From positions 2,692 to 59,675 of the forward strand of contig KQ959452.1 in NCBI GenBank assembly GCA_001552765.1: a stretch of 56,984 bases of DNA, given 5' to 3'. The notes below the pieces were generated by a model. The model searched no databases and had not been told where the DNA came from. It was given only the letters and a program-made list of their open reading frames with translations. Shown piece after piece: positions 18,039 through 26,340 of the stretch; the first letter of the stretch is position 1, and each line of letters starts with the position of its first letter. A program made the translations under genes and the position numbers. Source of the DNA: Bacteroidales bacterium KA00344 (GTDB lineage Bacteria; Bacteroidota; Bacteroidia; Bacteroidales; Bacteroidaceae).

Positions 18039-18078
18039 GCAACTCCGGAAAGCATGTAACGATGCTTTCCGGAGTTGC
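18039..18078. terminator. Second, perfect 17-bp stem-loop in the convergent gap
   Basis: GCAACTCCGGAAAGCAT pairs perfectly with ATGCTTTCCGGAGTTGC across six bases. It lies between convergent genes and could terminate either strand. There is no long T-run immediately 3' on the plus strand. Confidence 0.6.
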
Positions 18079-18134
18079 TGATGTTTTAATTGTGTTGTTC
18101 CAAGCGGCAGGGCAGCAAGGAAATTGTCGCGGAC

Positions 18135-18584
18135 TTACCTAATTCTGTCCATCGACCTCACCAACTTCTCGTCGGCGATAACGCCCCGTCGTGCCAGGTA
18201 GAGCAATATGAAAGCCACCAACGGCAGACAGGCTGCAAAGGCGATGCGGAACGTGCCTCCCGTCTGAAACTCATTGAGGACGCAGAACGCATAATAGGCA
18301 TACCACGCCAAGCACAGCACCATGCTCACACTGCACAGGCGCGCCTGCACTTTGCGCTTTTTAAACATGAAGATGGCGATGAAAGCAAGTATGCCCGTCA
18401 CCACCAGATCGACAAAAAGCATGGGTTGGGGGCGCATCATCCCATCGGTAACCAATCCCAAATTGTACCATATTGTCATTACGCCCATGCCCTGAGGCTC
18501 AATCTTCCCGATGGGCAGGCACAGGCAAACGATGAGCGACAGGAGCGCCAGTAGTAAAAAAATGGTCTGCTTACGTTGAATCAT
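18135..18584 (-). CDS. DUF4293 four-helix membrane protein
   Basis: 149 residues with four hydrophobic segments (residues about 8-26, 58-74, 83-101 and 116-131), beginning MIQRKQTIFLLLALL, which matches the DUF4293 family found in Bacteroidota. Function unknown. It is the third gene of a minus-strand cluster after bamD and the RNA polymerase omega-like gene, with 21 bases separating it from the latter, so it is likely co-expressed with them. Confidence 0.8.
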   Translation of the reverse strand: MIQRKQTIFLLLALLSLIVCLCLPIGKIEPQGMGVMTIWYNLGLVTDGMMRPQPMLFVDLVVTGILAFIAIFMFKKRKVQARLCSVSMVLCLAWYAYYAFCVLNEFQTGGTFRIAFAACLPLVAFILLYLARRGVIADEKLVRSMDRIR

Positions 18585-18605
18585 TGCTTCACCAACCTTT
18601 CCTGC

Positions 18606-18926
18606 TTAGTCTTTAGACGCGTCTCTGTAGTAAACGTTACCCTCGATAAATTCCTGAGTGGCGAGCATGGTTGGTTTCGGCAACCGCTCGTAATAGCGGC
18701 TAATCTCTATCTGCTCACGGTTTTCAAAAACCTCTTCCAGTGAGTCGTTGTACGAAGCAAACTCTGCCAGCTTCTTGTTCAGATCCTGTTTAACCTCTAT
18801 TGCAATCTGATTGGCGCGCTTGCCGATAATCACGATACTCTCATAGATGTTACCGGTATCTTCACACAAATCCATCACGTTGCGGGTAACTGTATTTACC
18901 GGAGCTTTTGACTTTTTGTAATCCAT
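18606..18926 (-). CDS. rpoZ: DNA-directed RNA polymerase omega subunit (RpoZ/Rpb6 family)
   Basis: 106 residues. NTVTRNVMDLCEDTGNIYES and IIGKRANQIAIEVKQDLNKK correspond to the omega/Rpb6 core: the conserved short helix followed by the IxxKRAxQI motif that clamps the beta-prime C-terminus. The length and divergent sequence fit the Bacteroidota form. It is 63 bases downstream of bamD and 21 upstream of the DUF4293 gene. This arrangement links transcription and outer membrane assembly genes in one transcript. Confidence 0.85.
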   Translation of the reverse strand: MDYKKSKAPVNTVTRNVMDLCEDTGNIYESIVIIGKRANQIAIEVKQDLNKKLAEFASYNDSLEEVFENREQIEISRYYERLPKPTMLATQEFIEGNVYYRDASKD

Positions 18927-18989
18927 TGATATAATGTATAATTTAATAGTTGCGAATATTGTTGTGGCACTGTGTCGCTACCTCAAAAC

Positions 18990-19829
18990 TCAGTCAGCGC
19001 TGTTGCCCGTGTACTTCTTACACTTCTTGATGTAACTCTCAGCGGTCTTGCGTTCCTTAGAGTCGGGATATTCGTTGATGAAACCGTAACACTCGTCTTC
19101 CGCATCCTGATAACGCTCCAGCTTCTTTTCATCCACACTCTGCTGGGCAAGCTCGTACTTGCTCTTCATCACGAGCACGGCAAAATCTTCGCGCCGAGCG
19201 GAGTAGGGATAGTCTTTCAGGGCGTTCTGTGCCGTGACGATGCAGGCCAGATAGTTGTTCCCCTCATCGCCCTGAGTTTGGTTGCCAAAGTATGTTCCGA
19301 GGTCGTAGTATAGCTGCGCGGAATACAATTCCTTCTCCACTAGCTTGTCCTGTAACTCGAACAGTCGCTGCTGAGCCTGTTCCTTGACTTTGGCTGTGGG
19401 GAAAAGGTCGAGAAATTCCTGAAACGCGGCAATGGCCTGTATCGTGTTGCTCTGGTCTAATCGGGGCTCCGGCGTAGACATATACAAACTCTGCCCCACA
19501 TGGTAGGAAGCCATTTCGGCATAGATGCCGCGTGGGTATGACTTTACATAGCGTTTGAATGTCTCGGCCGCCGATTCGTAATCGCGATCGCAAAACTCAG
19601 CCATGGCAAGCATATAGAGGCTTTCCTCCGCGTTGGGCGTCCCCTTCTGCTGCACAATGAGTTGCTGCAACAGCGTCACGGCGCGCGTGTATTTACCTCT
19701 GGCAAAACACTCCTTGGCGTACTCGTACTTGTATTGGTAGTCGGTCGACTTATATACTTGATTGAATTCCTTGGCACAGCTTCCGAAAAGGAACAGCGCC
19801 GAGAATGCCATCAAAACGAATTTCTTCAT
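18990..19829 (-). CDS. bamD: Outer membrane assembly lipoprotein BamD
   Basis: 279 residues from the ATG at 19829, chosen because it gives a lipoprotein signal (ALFLFGSCAKEFNQVYKS, Cys about 18); frames opening at 19901 would bury it. BamD is the essential TPR lipoprotein of the BAM complex that inserts beta barrels. Five TPR-like pairs are visible (YEYAKECFARGKYTRAVTLL, AETFKRYVKSYPRGIYAE). The family ending SKERKTAESYIKKC is present. A TATTTTTG promoter box ends 18 bases upstream. Confidence 0.9.
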   Translation of the reverse strand: MKKFVLMAFSALFLFGSCAKEFNQVYKSTDYQYKYEYAKECFARGKYTRAVTLLQQLIVQQKGTPNAEESLYMLAMAEFCDRDYESAAETFKRYVKSYPRGIYAEMASYHVGQSLYMSTPEPRLDQSNTIQAIAAFQEFLDLFPTAKVKEQAQQRLFELQDKLVEKELYSAQLYYDLGTYFGNQTQGDEGNNYLACIVTAQNALKDYPYSARREDFAVLVMKSKYELAQQSVDEKKLERYQDAEDECYGFINEYPDSKERKTAESYIKKCKKYTGNSAD

Positions 19830-19847
19830 ATTCAAGCTTTTGACTTG

Positions 19848-19855
19848 CAAAAATA
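19848..19855 (-). promoter_or_regulatory. -7 promoter box of bamD (TATTTTTG, minus strand)
   Basis: Reads TATTTTTG on the minus strand, 18 bases upstream of the bamD ATG. It supports the start at 19829. Confidence 0.55.
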
Positions 19856-20158
19856 CACATAATTCTCCGATCCGCAAAGAAGCAACTGTTATTTTTAACA
19901 AAAAAGAAGCGATTGGATGATATTTGGCAGGATTTCTTTTTCGTTTTCGTATTTTTAACTGATGGTTAAGCCTTGCTGTGAGATGGAGTTTTGACGTGTT
20001 TTTAAATTCTAATTTATTTTACAAAAGGTGCTCTGGTTTTTGAATATTCAAAAATGATTTTACTTTGGGCTGAAATACGCGATTTTTGCGAGTGTTTGTA
20101 GATGGCTGGTTGTCAGCGTGTTGTGGAAACACGCCTTTTTGATTGCTGTTCTGCCCCT

Positions 20159-20268
20159 TGCGGTTGAGTATCGAATGGCAGTGTGGATAGGCCTTAAACG
20201 CAGTGTGAATAGGCCGTTTTCGTGGTGCGGATAGGGCTTAACCATACCGCGATTAAGGCTTCGCCATG
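20159..20268. repeat. 22-bp tandem array B, five units
   Basis: Five contiguous 22-base units at 20159, 20181, 20203, 20225 and 20247, variants of core GCGGTTAGGCC. Upstream, 20073-20096 contains AAATACGCG followed by a degenerate inverted copy. Downstream is the conserved flank at 20338-20401. The 818-base gap 19830-20647 between bamD and uvrB has no gene; outside the element it holds the two promoters. Confidence 0.85.
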
Positions 20269-20337
20269 CTTCGGTGGAATACGATCCTTAAAAACCGGAC
20301 AGCTTTCGGGGTGTGCGAGATGAATATCAGGGCAGAA

Positions 20338-20401
20338 ACATAGCCCTTTTTGCGCTAGATGAACAGAAAATAATCGCTGAAAAACGGTATTTATATTTTA
20401 C
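20338..20401 (+). repeat. Conserved flank of array B
   Basis: Contains AGCCCTTTTTGCGCT (20342-20356), found as an exact reverse complement at 56834-56848 and with two mismatches at 35028-35042. It continues into CTGAAAAACGGTATTTA, matched in the other copies. GGGC at 20330-20333 and GCCC just before the T-run could also form a short terminator-like hairpin. Confidence 0.7.
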
Positions 20402-20610
20402 ATATAGAAAAAGTGGACGGGGGTTCGGTTGAGCAAAGGAGGTGCGTTTAATGGTGGTGAATGGGCGATTGGTTGAGCAAGAATGGCGTGTTTGATGGTG
20501 CTTAGCGGGGGTTGGGAGGCTGATCGTTAAGGGGAGGTTGGAGTATTTGGAATGGCGTCTTCTTGATGTTCAGCCGATTGTATGGTCTGCGAAAAAATGT
20601 GGAGCCGCTG

Positions 20611-20641
20611 TTGTGATTGAGTAGGAAAATTAGTAATTTTG
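20611..20641 (+). promoter_or_regulatory. uvrB promoter (TTG -33, TAATTTTG -7)
   Basis: TAATTTTG at 20634-20641 with TTG at 20611-20613, spacing 20 bases. Only six bases separate the box from the ATG at 20648, so the transcript should be leaderless or nearly so. Confidence 0.6.
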
Positions 20642-20647
20642 CATAGT

Positions 20648-22684
20648 ATGGATTTTAAGCTGACTTCTAAATATAAACCCACAGGCGACCAGCCGCAGGC
20701 TATAGCCCAACTCACGGAGGGCGTTCTCGGTGGCGACCCGGCTCAGGTGTTGCTGGGCGTGACAGGGTCGGGCAAGACTTTCACGGTGGCCAATGTGATT
20801 GCCAACGTCAATAAGCCCACGCTGATTCTCAGCCACAACAAGACGCTGGCGGCTCAGCTCTACGAGGAGATGAGGGGCTTTTTCCCCGAAAACGCGGTGG
20901 ACTATTATGTTTCCTACTACGACTATTACCAGCCCGAAGCCTACCTGCCGACAACCGATATATATATCGAAAAAGACCTTGCCATCAACGACGAAATCGA
21001 CAAGTTGCGGCTGGGTGCCGTGAGCGACCTGCTTTCTGGGCGCAAAGATGTCATCGTGGTGTCGTCGGTGTCGTGCATCTATGGTATGGGTGGTCCGGTG
21101 GCCATGCAGAAGAGCATCATCAGCATCAAGCGCGGACAGCGGCTCGACCGCAATGAGTTTCTGCGGCAGCTGGTGGGTGCGCTCTACACCCGCAACGACA
21201 TCGACCTGCAGCGCGGCTTCTTCTCGGTGAAGGGCGACACCGTGAATGTCGCCATGGCCTACAGCGACCATATTCTGCGCGTCACGTGGTGGGACGACGA
21301 GATAGACAGCATCGAGGAGGTGGACGCCGTCACGATGCGTTCGCTCCAGACCTTCGAGGAATATCATATCTATCCGGCCAACCTTTTCGTGACATCTAAG
21401 GAGCAGACAGAGATTGCCATACGCCAGATACAGGACGACCTCGTGAAGCAGGTGGCGTTCTTTAACGAGATTGGTGACGACATCAAGGCTCAGCGTATCA
21501 AGGAGCGCGTGGAATACGATATGGAGATGATCAAGGAGCTTGGCCATTGTTCGGGCATAGAAAACTATTCGCGCTATTTCGACGGTCGTGAGCCGGGACA
21601 GCGGCCTTACTGTCTGCTCGATTTCTTTCCCGACGACTTCCTCATCGTCATCGACGAGAGCCATGTGAGTGTGCCGCAGATCAATGCCATGTATGGCGGC
21701 GACCGCGCCCGTAAGCAAAATCTTGTGGAGTACGGATTTCGCCTGCCTGCTGCGTTTGACAACCGCCCTCTGCGCTTCGAGGAATTTCATGAGATGGCCA
21801 AGCAGGTGATTTATGTGTCGGCCACGCCGGCCAACTTTGAGCTGCAGGAGGCAGAGGGAGTAGTGGTGGAGCAACTCATCCGCCCCACCGGTTTGCTCGA
21901 CCCTGAAATTGTGGTGCGCCCGTCGGAAAACCAGATTGACGACCTGCTCAACGAGATTGTGATCCGTGCGGAGAAAGACGAGCGTGTGCTGGTTACCACG
22001 CTCACCAAGCGCATGGCAGAGGAACTCACGGAATTTCTGCTCAACCACGACATCCGCGCCAACTACATCCACAGTGACGTGCCGGCCCTCGATAGAGTGC
22101 AGATTATGAATGATCTGCGGGCGGGAATGTTCGATGTGCTCGTGGGCGTGAACCTCCTGCGTGAGGGGCTCGACCTCCCCGAAGTGTCGCTCGTGGCCAT
22201 CCTCGATGCCGACAAAGAGGGATTTCTGCGCAGTCACCGGAGTCTCACGCAGACGGCCGGCCGTGCCGCACGAAACGTGAACGGAAAGGTGATTATGTAT
22301 GCCGACAACATCACCGAGAGCATGCAGCGCACCATCGACGAAACCTCTCGCCGTCGCACCATCCAGATGAAATACAATGCCGAACACGGCATCACGCCCC
22401 AACAGATTGTGAAAGACATCAAGGGGATGTTGCCCAACAGTCATGGTGAGGAATACAAGCCTGTAAAACTGGCAGCCACCAAGCAGCAGGTTTATCTGGA
22501 GCCGGACAGTGCGGCCTTTGCTGCCGACCCCATCGTGCTGCGCATGACGCGACAGGAACTCGAAAAGAGTATCGAAAACACCAAGCAGCTCATGGAGCAG
22601 GCCGCCAAAGACCTCGACTTTATTCAAGCCGCCCAGTATCGTGACGAAATTGTGCGGCTGCAGGCGCAACTGGAAATGAAGTAA
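20648..22684 (+). CDS. uvrB: Excinuclease ABC subunit B
   Basis: 678 residues from ATG 20648; an in-frame TTG at 20639 overlaps the promoter box and is rejected. UvrB is the helicase-like damage verifier loaded by UvrA, which then recruits UvrC. Walker A is GVTGSGKT (residues 37-44), the beta-hairpin region is YYVSYYDYYQPEAYLP (about 88-103), motif II is DESH, motif V/VI is the GLDLPEVSLV to QTAGRAARNV region, and a UVR domain for UvrC binding occupies the last 35 residues. Length is standard. It is downstream of a 22-bp array and upstream of an inverted heptamer repeat. Confidence 0.97.
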   Translation: MDFKLTSKYKPTGDQPQAIAQLTEGVLGGDPAQVLLGVTGSGKTFTVANVIANVNKPTLILSHNKTLAAQLYEEMRGFFPENAVDYYVSYYDYYQPEAYLPTTDIYIEKDLAINDEIDKLRLGAVSDLLSGRKDVIVVSSVSCIYGMGGPVAMQKSIISIKRGQRLDRNEFLRQLVGALYTRNDIDLQRGFFSVKGDTVNVAMAYSDHILRVTWWDDEIDSIEEVDAVTMRSLQTFEEYHIYPANLFVTSKEQTEIAIRQIQDDLVKQVAFFNEIGDDIKAQRIKERVEYDMEMIKELGHCSGIENYSRYFDGREPGQRPYCLLDFFPDDFLIVIDESHVSVPQINAMYGGDRARKQNLVEYGFRLPAAFDNRPLRFEEFHEMAKQVIYVSATPANFELQEAEGVVVEQLIRPTGLLDPEIVVRPSENQIDDLLNEIVIRAEKDERVLVTTLTKRMAEELTEFLLNHDIRANYIHSDVPALDRVQIMNDLRAGMFDVLVGVNLLREGLDLPEVSLVAILDADKEGFLRSHRSLTQTAGRAARNVNGKVIMYADNITESMQRTIDETSRRRTIQMKYNAEHGITPQQIVKDIKGMLPNSHGEEYKPVKLAATKQQVYLEPDSAAFAADPIVLRMTRQELEKSIENTKQLMEQAAKDLDFIQAAQYRDEIVRLQAQLEMK

Positions 22685-22687
22685 TTT

Positions 22688-22765
22688 ACAATTCATAATT
22701 CATAATTCACAATTAGGCTAACGCGCGAGCCTAATTATGAATTATGAGTTGTGAATTATGAATTA
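22688..22765. repeat. 7-bp repeats arranged as a long hairpin after uvrB
   Basis: AATTCAT/AATTCAC heptamers on the left are followed by TTAGGCT, an eight-base loop with CGCGCG, then AGCCTAA and ATGAATT/GTGAATT heptamers on the right. The two arms are nearly perfect reverse complements of about 35 bases. It starts three bases after the uvrB stop and may act as a transcript 3' end. The rest of the gap to 22862 holds a promoter. Confidence 0.8.
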
Positions 22766-22826
22766 AAAAGCCGCAATAACAAAAGTTAAAATGATGGCAA
22801 GACACCCATTATACAACATATTTTCG

Positions 22827-22834
22827 TAATTTTG
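22827..22834 (+). promoter_or_regulatory. -7 promoter box (TAATTTTG)
   Basis: TAATTTTG lies 28 bases before the ATG at 22863 and probably drives the three-gene DUF4468-membrane protein-porin group. Confidence 0.55.
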
Positions 22835-22862
22835 TCAATTATAATGGTATTATAGATCTGTC

Positions 22863-23531
22863 ATGAAAAAGATTCTCGCTGCACTTTTCATATACCTTCC
22901 TCTGATGGGGATGGCTCAAAATACATGGGAAATTCCCCAAGAAGACCCCCAACAGCAACAGACCCAAAACAAGAAAACAGCAATCTTCGACAAGAAGAAG
23001 AGGAATGAATACTCGAAATATCTGGTCGGGGCTGTGCCCGAAGTAGATGGCAGAGTGGTGTTTACGCTAAGCAAGGATGTGCCGGGCATGACCGCTGATG
23101 AAATTTATCAGAAAGTCTACGCCCTGCTCACGGCCATGAGCAAGGAGGAAAATCAATTTCCGCAAAGTAAGATTGCTGTGGTGAACAAGGCCGAACACAC
23201 CATTGTTGCTCGCATGAAAGAGTGGCTGGTGTTCCAAAACACGTTTCTGTCGCTGGATCGTACGGTGTTCAATTATACCATCATCGCCAAAGCATCTGAC
23301 GGTCATATCAACCTTACCCTCGAACGGTTAAGTTATCAGTATGAAATGAATCGTACTGACACGAATGGCGGTCTTAACGTCAAGGCGGAAGAATGGATTA
23401 CCGACAAGGAAGGATTGAATAAGAAAAGGACCAAGCTCGCCAAGTATAGCGGTAAGTTTCGCCGCAAGACAATCGACCGCAAAGACAATATTTTCGATCG
23501 TGTCTGCAAGGTTTTAGGCGTAACATACTGA
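22863..23531 (+). CDS. Exported DUF4468 (TBP-like fold) protein
   Basis: 222 residues. A signal peptide (MKKILAALFIYLPLMGMAQ) is followed by a Gln/Lys-rich linker. Residues about 58-145 (VVFTLSKDVPGMTADEIYQK, FLSLDRTVFNYTIIAK) fit the DUF4468 domain, which has a TATA-binding-protein-like fold and occurs in exported Bacteroidota proteins of unknown role. The C-terminus is basic (KRTKLAKYSGKFRRK). It precedes a small membrane protein and a large porin in the same direction, so a function in the envelope is likely. Confidence 0.78.
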   Translation: MKKILAALFIYLPLMGMAQNTWEIPQEDPQQQQTQNKKTAIFDKKKRNEYSKYLVGAVPEVDGRVVFTLSKDVPGMTADEIYQKVYALLTAMSKEENQFPQSKIAVVNKAEHTIVARMKEWLVFQNTFLSLDRTVFNYTIIAKASDGHINLTLERLSYQYEMNRTDTNGGLNVKAEEWITDKEGLNKKRTKLAKYSGKFRRKTIDRKDNIFDRVCKVLGVTY

Positions 23532-23581
23532 AACCGGCATGACGGTCATTAGCTATTTTTTCATTCAAAGACGATACATAT

Positions 23582-23806
23582 ATGGATAACGGCAATACAC
23601 AACTACATCATCGGCGTCGGGGCGAGGATATCGATCGACACAACAGTTCTATAAAGCTGCGCAACTGGCTCAATCTCATCTTCATGATTGGCGCGGTGGC
23701 CGGCATACTCATCTATTTCTTCGGCGACCAAACCATAGGGACAATAGTTATCCTGGTGGCAATGGTCTTCAAGATTGTAGAATCTGCCATACGATTCCTG
23801 CATTAA
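23582..23806 (+). CDS. Small two-helix membrane protein
   Basis: 74 residues. The polar, Arg/His-rich start (HHRRRGEDIDRHNSS) is followed by two membrane helices at about 28-45 and 50-68 separated by GDQT. No known domain. The TAA stop shares its last base with the ATG of the porin gene (TAATG), which supports both being real and translationally coupled. It may assist the porin or sense the membrane state; the function is unknown. Confidence 0.7.
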   Translation: MDNGNTQLHHRRRGEDIDRHNSSIKLRNWLNLIFMIGAVAGILIYFFGDQTIGTIVILVAMVFKIVESAIRFLH

Positions 23807-26154
23807 TGAAAAGATACATACTTGGTGTTCTGCTGTCATTGACGTTCCTTCCGCTGTTGTCACAAGTGAGAAGGGATGACATAGGCTATAACCAGATAGA
23901 CGAGGACGGAAATATTACCACACAAGACCAACGACGGCAGCAGGCCGACTCGCTGGGGTCTGATAAGGAAATTCCGAAGGGGATGAATGTCTGGACCGTA
24001 GACCCGCGATTCGGTGACCGACGTGCGGCCGAACCCGACACGCTGTCGCCCATGTTTATGAATTCCGTATTCTCTACGGGTATGCGCGGCGAATACACCA
24101 CTACCGGAAATCTCGGTGCTCCCCGCTTGGCACGTGTGTTTATCGACAGAGCCGAGCAACGGCAGTTTATCTTTACAAATCCTTACGACTATTTTGTCAT
24201 CCCCGTAGAAAACTTCCATTTCACCAATACGCTGTCGCCATTTACCAATCTGACCTACAACAACTGTGGCGACCGCACAAACGGCGAGGACCATTTCACG
24301 GCAAAGTTTGGCGTGAATGCCGGAAAAAAGATAGGTGTCGGATTCAAGTTTGACTATATCTACGCTCGCGGATACTACAGCAATCAGGCTGCGTCCCACT
24401 TCAACTACTCGCTCTACGGCTCATATCTCGGCGACCGATATCAAGCCCATTTCCTTGCTTCGACCAATCACCAGAAGGTCACGGAGAACGGCGGTATCAC
24501 GAACGACAACTATATCACGCACCCCGAATTATTCAATGAGGATTTCCAAACCAATGAAATCCCAACGATGTTGTCGCAAAACTGGAACAGGAACGACAAC
24601 CAACACGTCTTCTTCACACATAGATACAATGTGGGCTTCAATCGTAAAGTGCCCATGACGGAGGCGGAAATCGAAGCCCGCAAATTTGCTTTGGCTGCGA
24701 AAAAAGAAGCTGAGGAAAGGGAAGCAAAAGAGAAAGCCCTGAAAGCGGCCGGGAGGGATGAGGCTGATTCTGACAACGAGGATATTGCTCCGGTGGCTTC
24801 GTTCAGCGGACGCCCCGATGATGCCAAGGTGATGGATCGTGTACAAACCGACACCATTTCGCAGGCTTCGGACTCGCTGCACAATGCCGGGCGTGTTGTC
24901 GTAGGTAGCAAAGCGGCTGCCGACAGTCTTGTTGCTGCTTCGGAAAAGGCAAACGAGGATACGTTGTGGCTCAAAAATGAGTATGTGCCCGTCACCAGTT
25001 TTATCCATACTTTGGACTTCAGCAACTATAGGCGCATATACCAAGCCTACCACACTCCCGATAATTTTTATCTCGACGATTATCCGGTGAGGGAGAAGTT
25101 CACGGGTGACTCTATCTACGACAAAACTACCCATTGGGCTTTGCGCAACACTTTTGCCATTTCCATGCTTGAGGGATTCAATAAGTGGGCAAAGGCAGGA
25201 CTCAAAGTATTTGTTGTTCATGAGATGCGACACTTTACTCTGCCCGATGAAAAGGCTATGCGCTCGTGGAACGAAAACGATATCAATGTGGGTGGGCAGC
25301 TCTCCAAGACGCACGGTAAGACGCTCCACTATAATGTTGTGGGAGAGTTTTGCGTGGCAGGAGCTAATGCTACGGAGATTCATGTAGACGGCAATATTGA
25401 CCTGAACTTTCCCCTCTTCAAAGACACCATGACGCTGGCCGCGTCGGGATTCTATCATCATGAAAGTCCCAGCTTCTACTATCGCCATTATCAGAGCCGT
25501 CACTTTTGGTGGGATGATGAGGATATGTCGTTCATCGACCATATCAGGGTGCAGGGCCTCCTGAACTATCAGAAGACTCGCACGCGCCTTCGTGTGGCTC
25601 ATGACTTGATTAAAAATCACACTTATTATGCGTTAGGATATCGAACGTCGGACGACGGGCGATTCTTCAATACGCTGTCGGTGAAGCAAAACGGTGACGC
25701 CATCAGTCTGCTTACCGCTGAACTTGCGCAAGACTTTACGTTTGGACCGCTCAACTGGGAGAGTGTCCTGACTTTCCAAAAATCGAGCAACAACGATGCC
25801 TTGCCTGTTCCCACGCTCAATGCTTATACCAATCTGTTTCTGCGATTCAAGATAGCAAAGGTGCTGAAATGTGACTTTGGAGCCGATATGCGCTACTTCA
25901 CCAAATATAATGCACCCGAATATGCGCCCGCCATCGGGCAGTATGCTGTGCAGGCCAACGACGAGAAAGTGAAAATAGGGAACTATCCCATTGTCAATGT
26001 TTATGCCAACTTTCACCTGAAACACACGCGGTTCTTCGTGATGATGAGCCATATCAATGCGGGAAGCGGCAAGAAAAACTATTTCTTAACGCCTCATCAT
26101 CCACTCAACGGACGCATCTTGCGATTGGGATTGAGCTGGAATTTCTATAACTAA
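23806..26154 (+). CDS. Putative outer membrane porin (PF14121-like)
   Basis: 782 residues with a signal peptide (MKRYILGVLLSLTFLPLLSQ). Long runs of beta strands with aromatic girdles (FNYSLYGSYLGDRYQAHF, ILRLGLSWNFYN at the C-terminus) indicate a large beta barrel of the Bacteroidota putative porin family. Residues about 285-385 form an inserted Ala/Glu/Lys-rich segment (KKEAEEREAKEKALKAAGR) and Ser/Asp-rich linker, predicted helical and probably periplasmic. Its cargo is unknown. It is coupled to the small membrane protein gene. Confidence 0.82.
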   Translation: MKRYILGVLLSLTFLPLLSQVRRDDIGYNQIDEDGNITTQDQRRQQADSLGSDKEIPKGMNVWTVDPRFGDRRAAEPDTLSPMFMNSVFSTGMRGEYTTTGNLGAPRLARVFIDRAEQRQFIFTNPYDYFVIPVENFHFTNTLSPFTNLTYNNCGDRTNGEDHFTAKFGVNAGKKIGVGFKFDYIYARGYYSNQAASHFNYSLYGSYLGDRYQAHFLASTNHQKVTENGGITNDNYITHPELFNEDFQTNEIPTMLSQNWNRNDNQHVFFTHRYNVGFNRKVPMTEAEIEARKFALAAKKEAEEREAKEKALKAAGRDEADSDNEDIAPVASFSGRPDDAKVMDRVQTDTISQASDSLHNAGRVVVGSKAAADSLVAASEKANEDTLWLKNEYVPVTSFIHTLDFSNYRRIYQAYHTPDNFYLDDYPVREKFTGDSIYDKTTHWALRNTFAISMLEGFNKWAKAGLKVFVVHEMRHFTLPDEKAMRSWNENDINVGGQLSKTHGKTLHYNVVGEFCVAGANATEIHVDGNIDLNFPLFKDTMTLAASGFYHHESPSFYYRHYQSRHFWWDDEDMSFIDHIRVQGLLNYQKTRTRLRVAHDLIKNHTYYALGYRTSDDGRFFNTLSVKQNGDAISLLTAELAQDFTFGPLNWESVLTFQKSSNNDALPVPTLNAYTNLFLRFKIAKVLKCDFGADMRYFTKYNAPEYAPAIGQYAVQANDEKVKIGNYPIVNVYANFHLKHTRFFVMMSHINAGSGKKNYFLTPHHPLNGRILRLGLSWNFYN

Positions 26155-26184
26155 AAATTGAATTATTGGGGCAAGGAGACTGAC

Positions 26185-26300
26185 ATAATTCACAATTCAT
26201 AATTCACAATTATACATAGGGAATAAACGGTGGGAACAAGTTTATAATTCACAATTAGTCGCAAGCGCATCAATTCGTCACAATTCATAATTCAGAATTT
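26185..26300. repeat. 7-bp repeats (AATTCAY) between the porin and menA
   Basis: Three clusters of AATTCAT/AATTCAC heptamers (26185-26212, 26242-26256 and 26269-26300) with non-repeated spacers. They fill the 186-base convergent gap 26155-26340, in which no U-tailed terminator is seen. Confidence 0.75.
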
Positions 26301-26340
26301 GGGAACGAACCAAAGGGGGTTAAATGTTTTGTGCTGACTA

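Noticed and set aside
20159..20268. CRISPR array interpretation of the 22-bp repeats
   Set aside because: The units are contiguous with no spacers and are degenerate, and there are no cas genes in the window.
20630..22696. 688-codon open frame antisense to uvrB
   Set aside because: His/Val-rich translation with no domain. It is a by-product of codon use in uvrB, which is certain.
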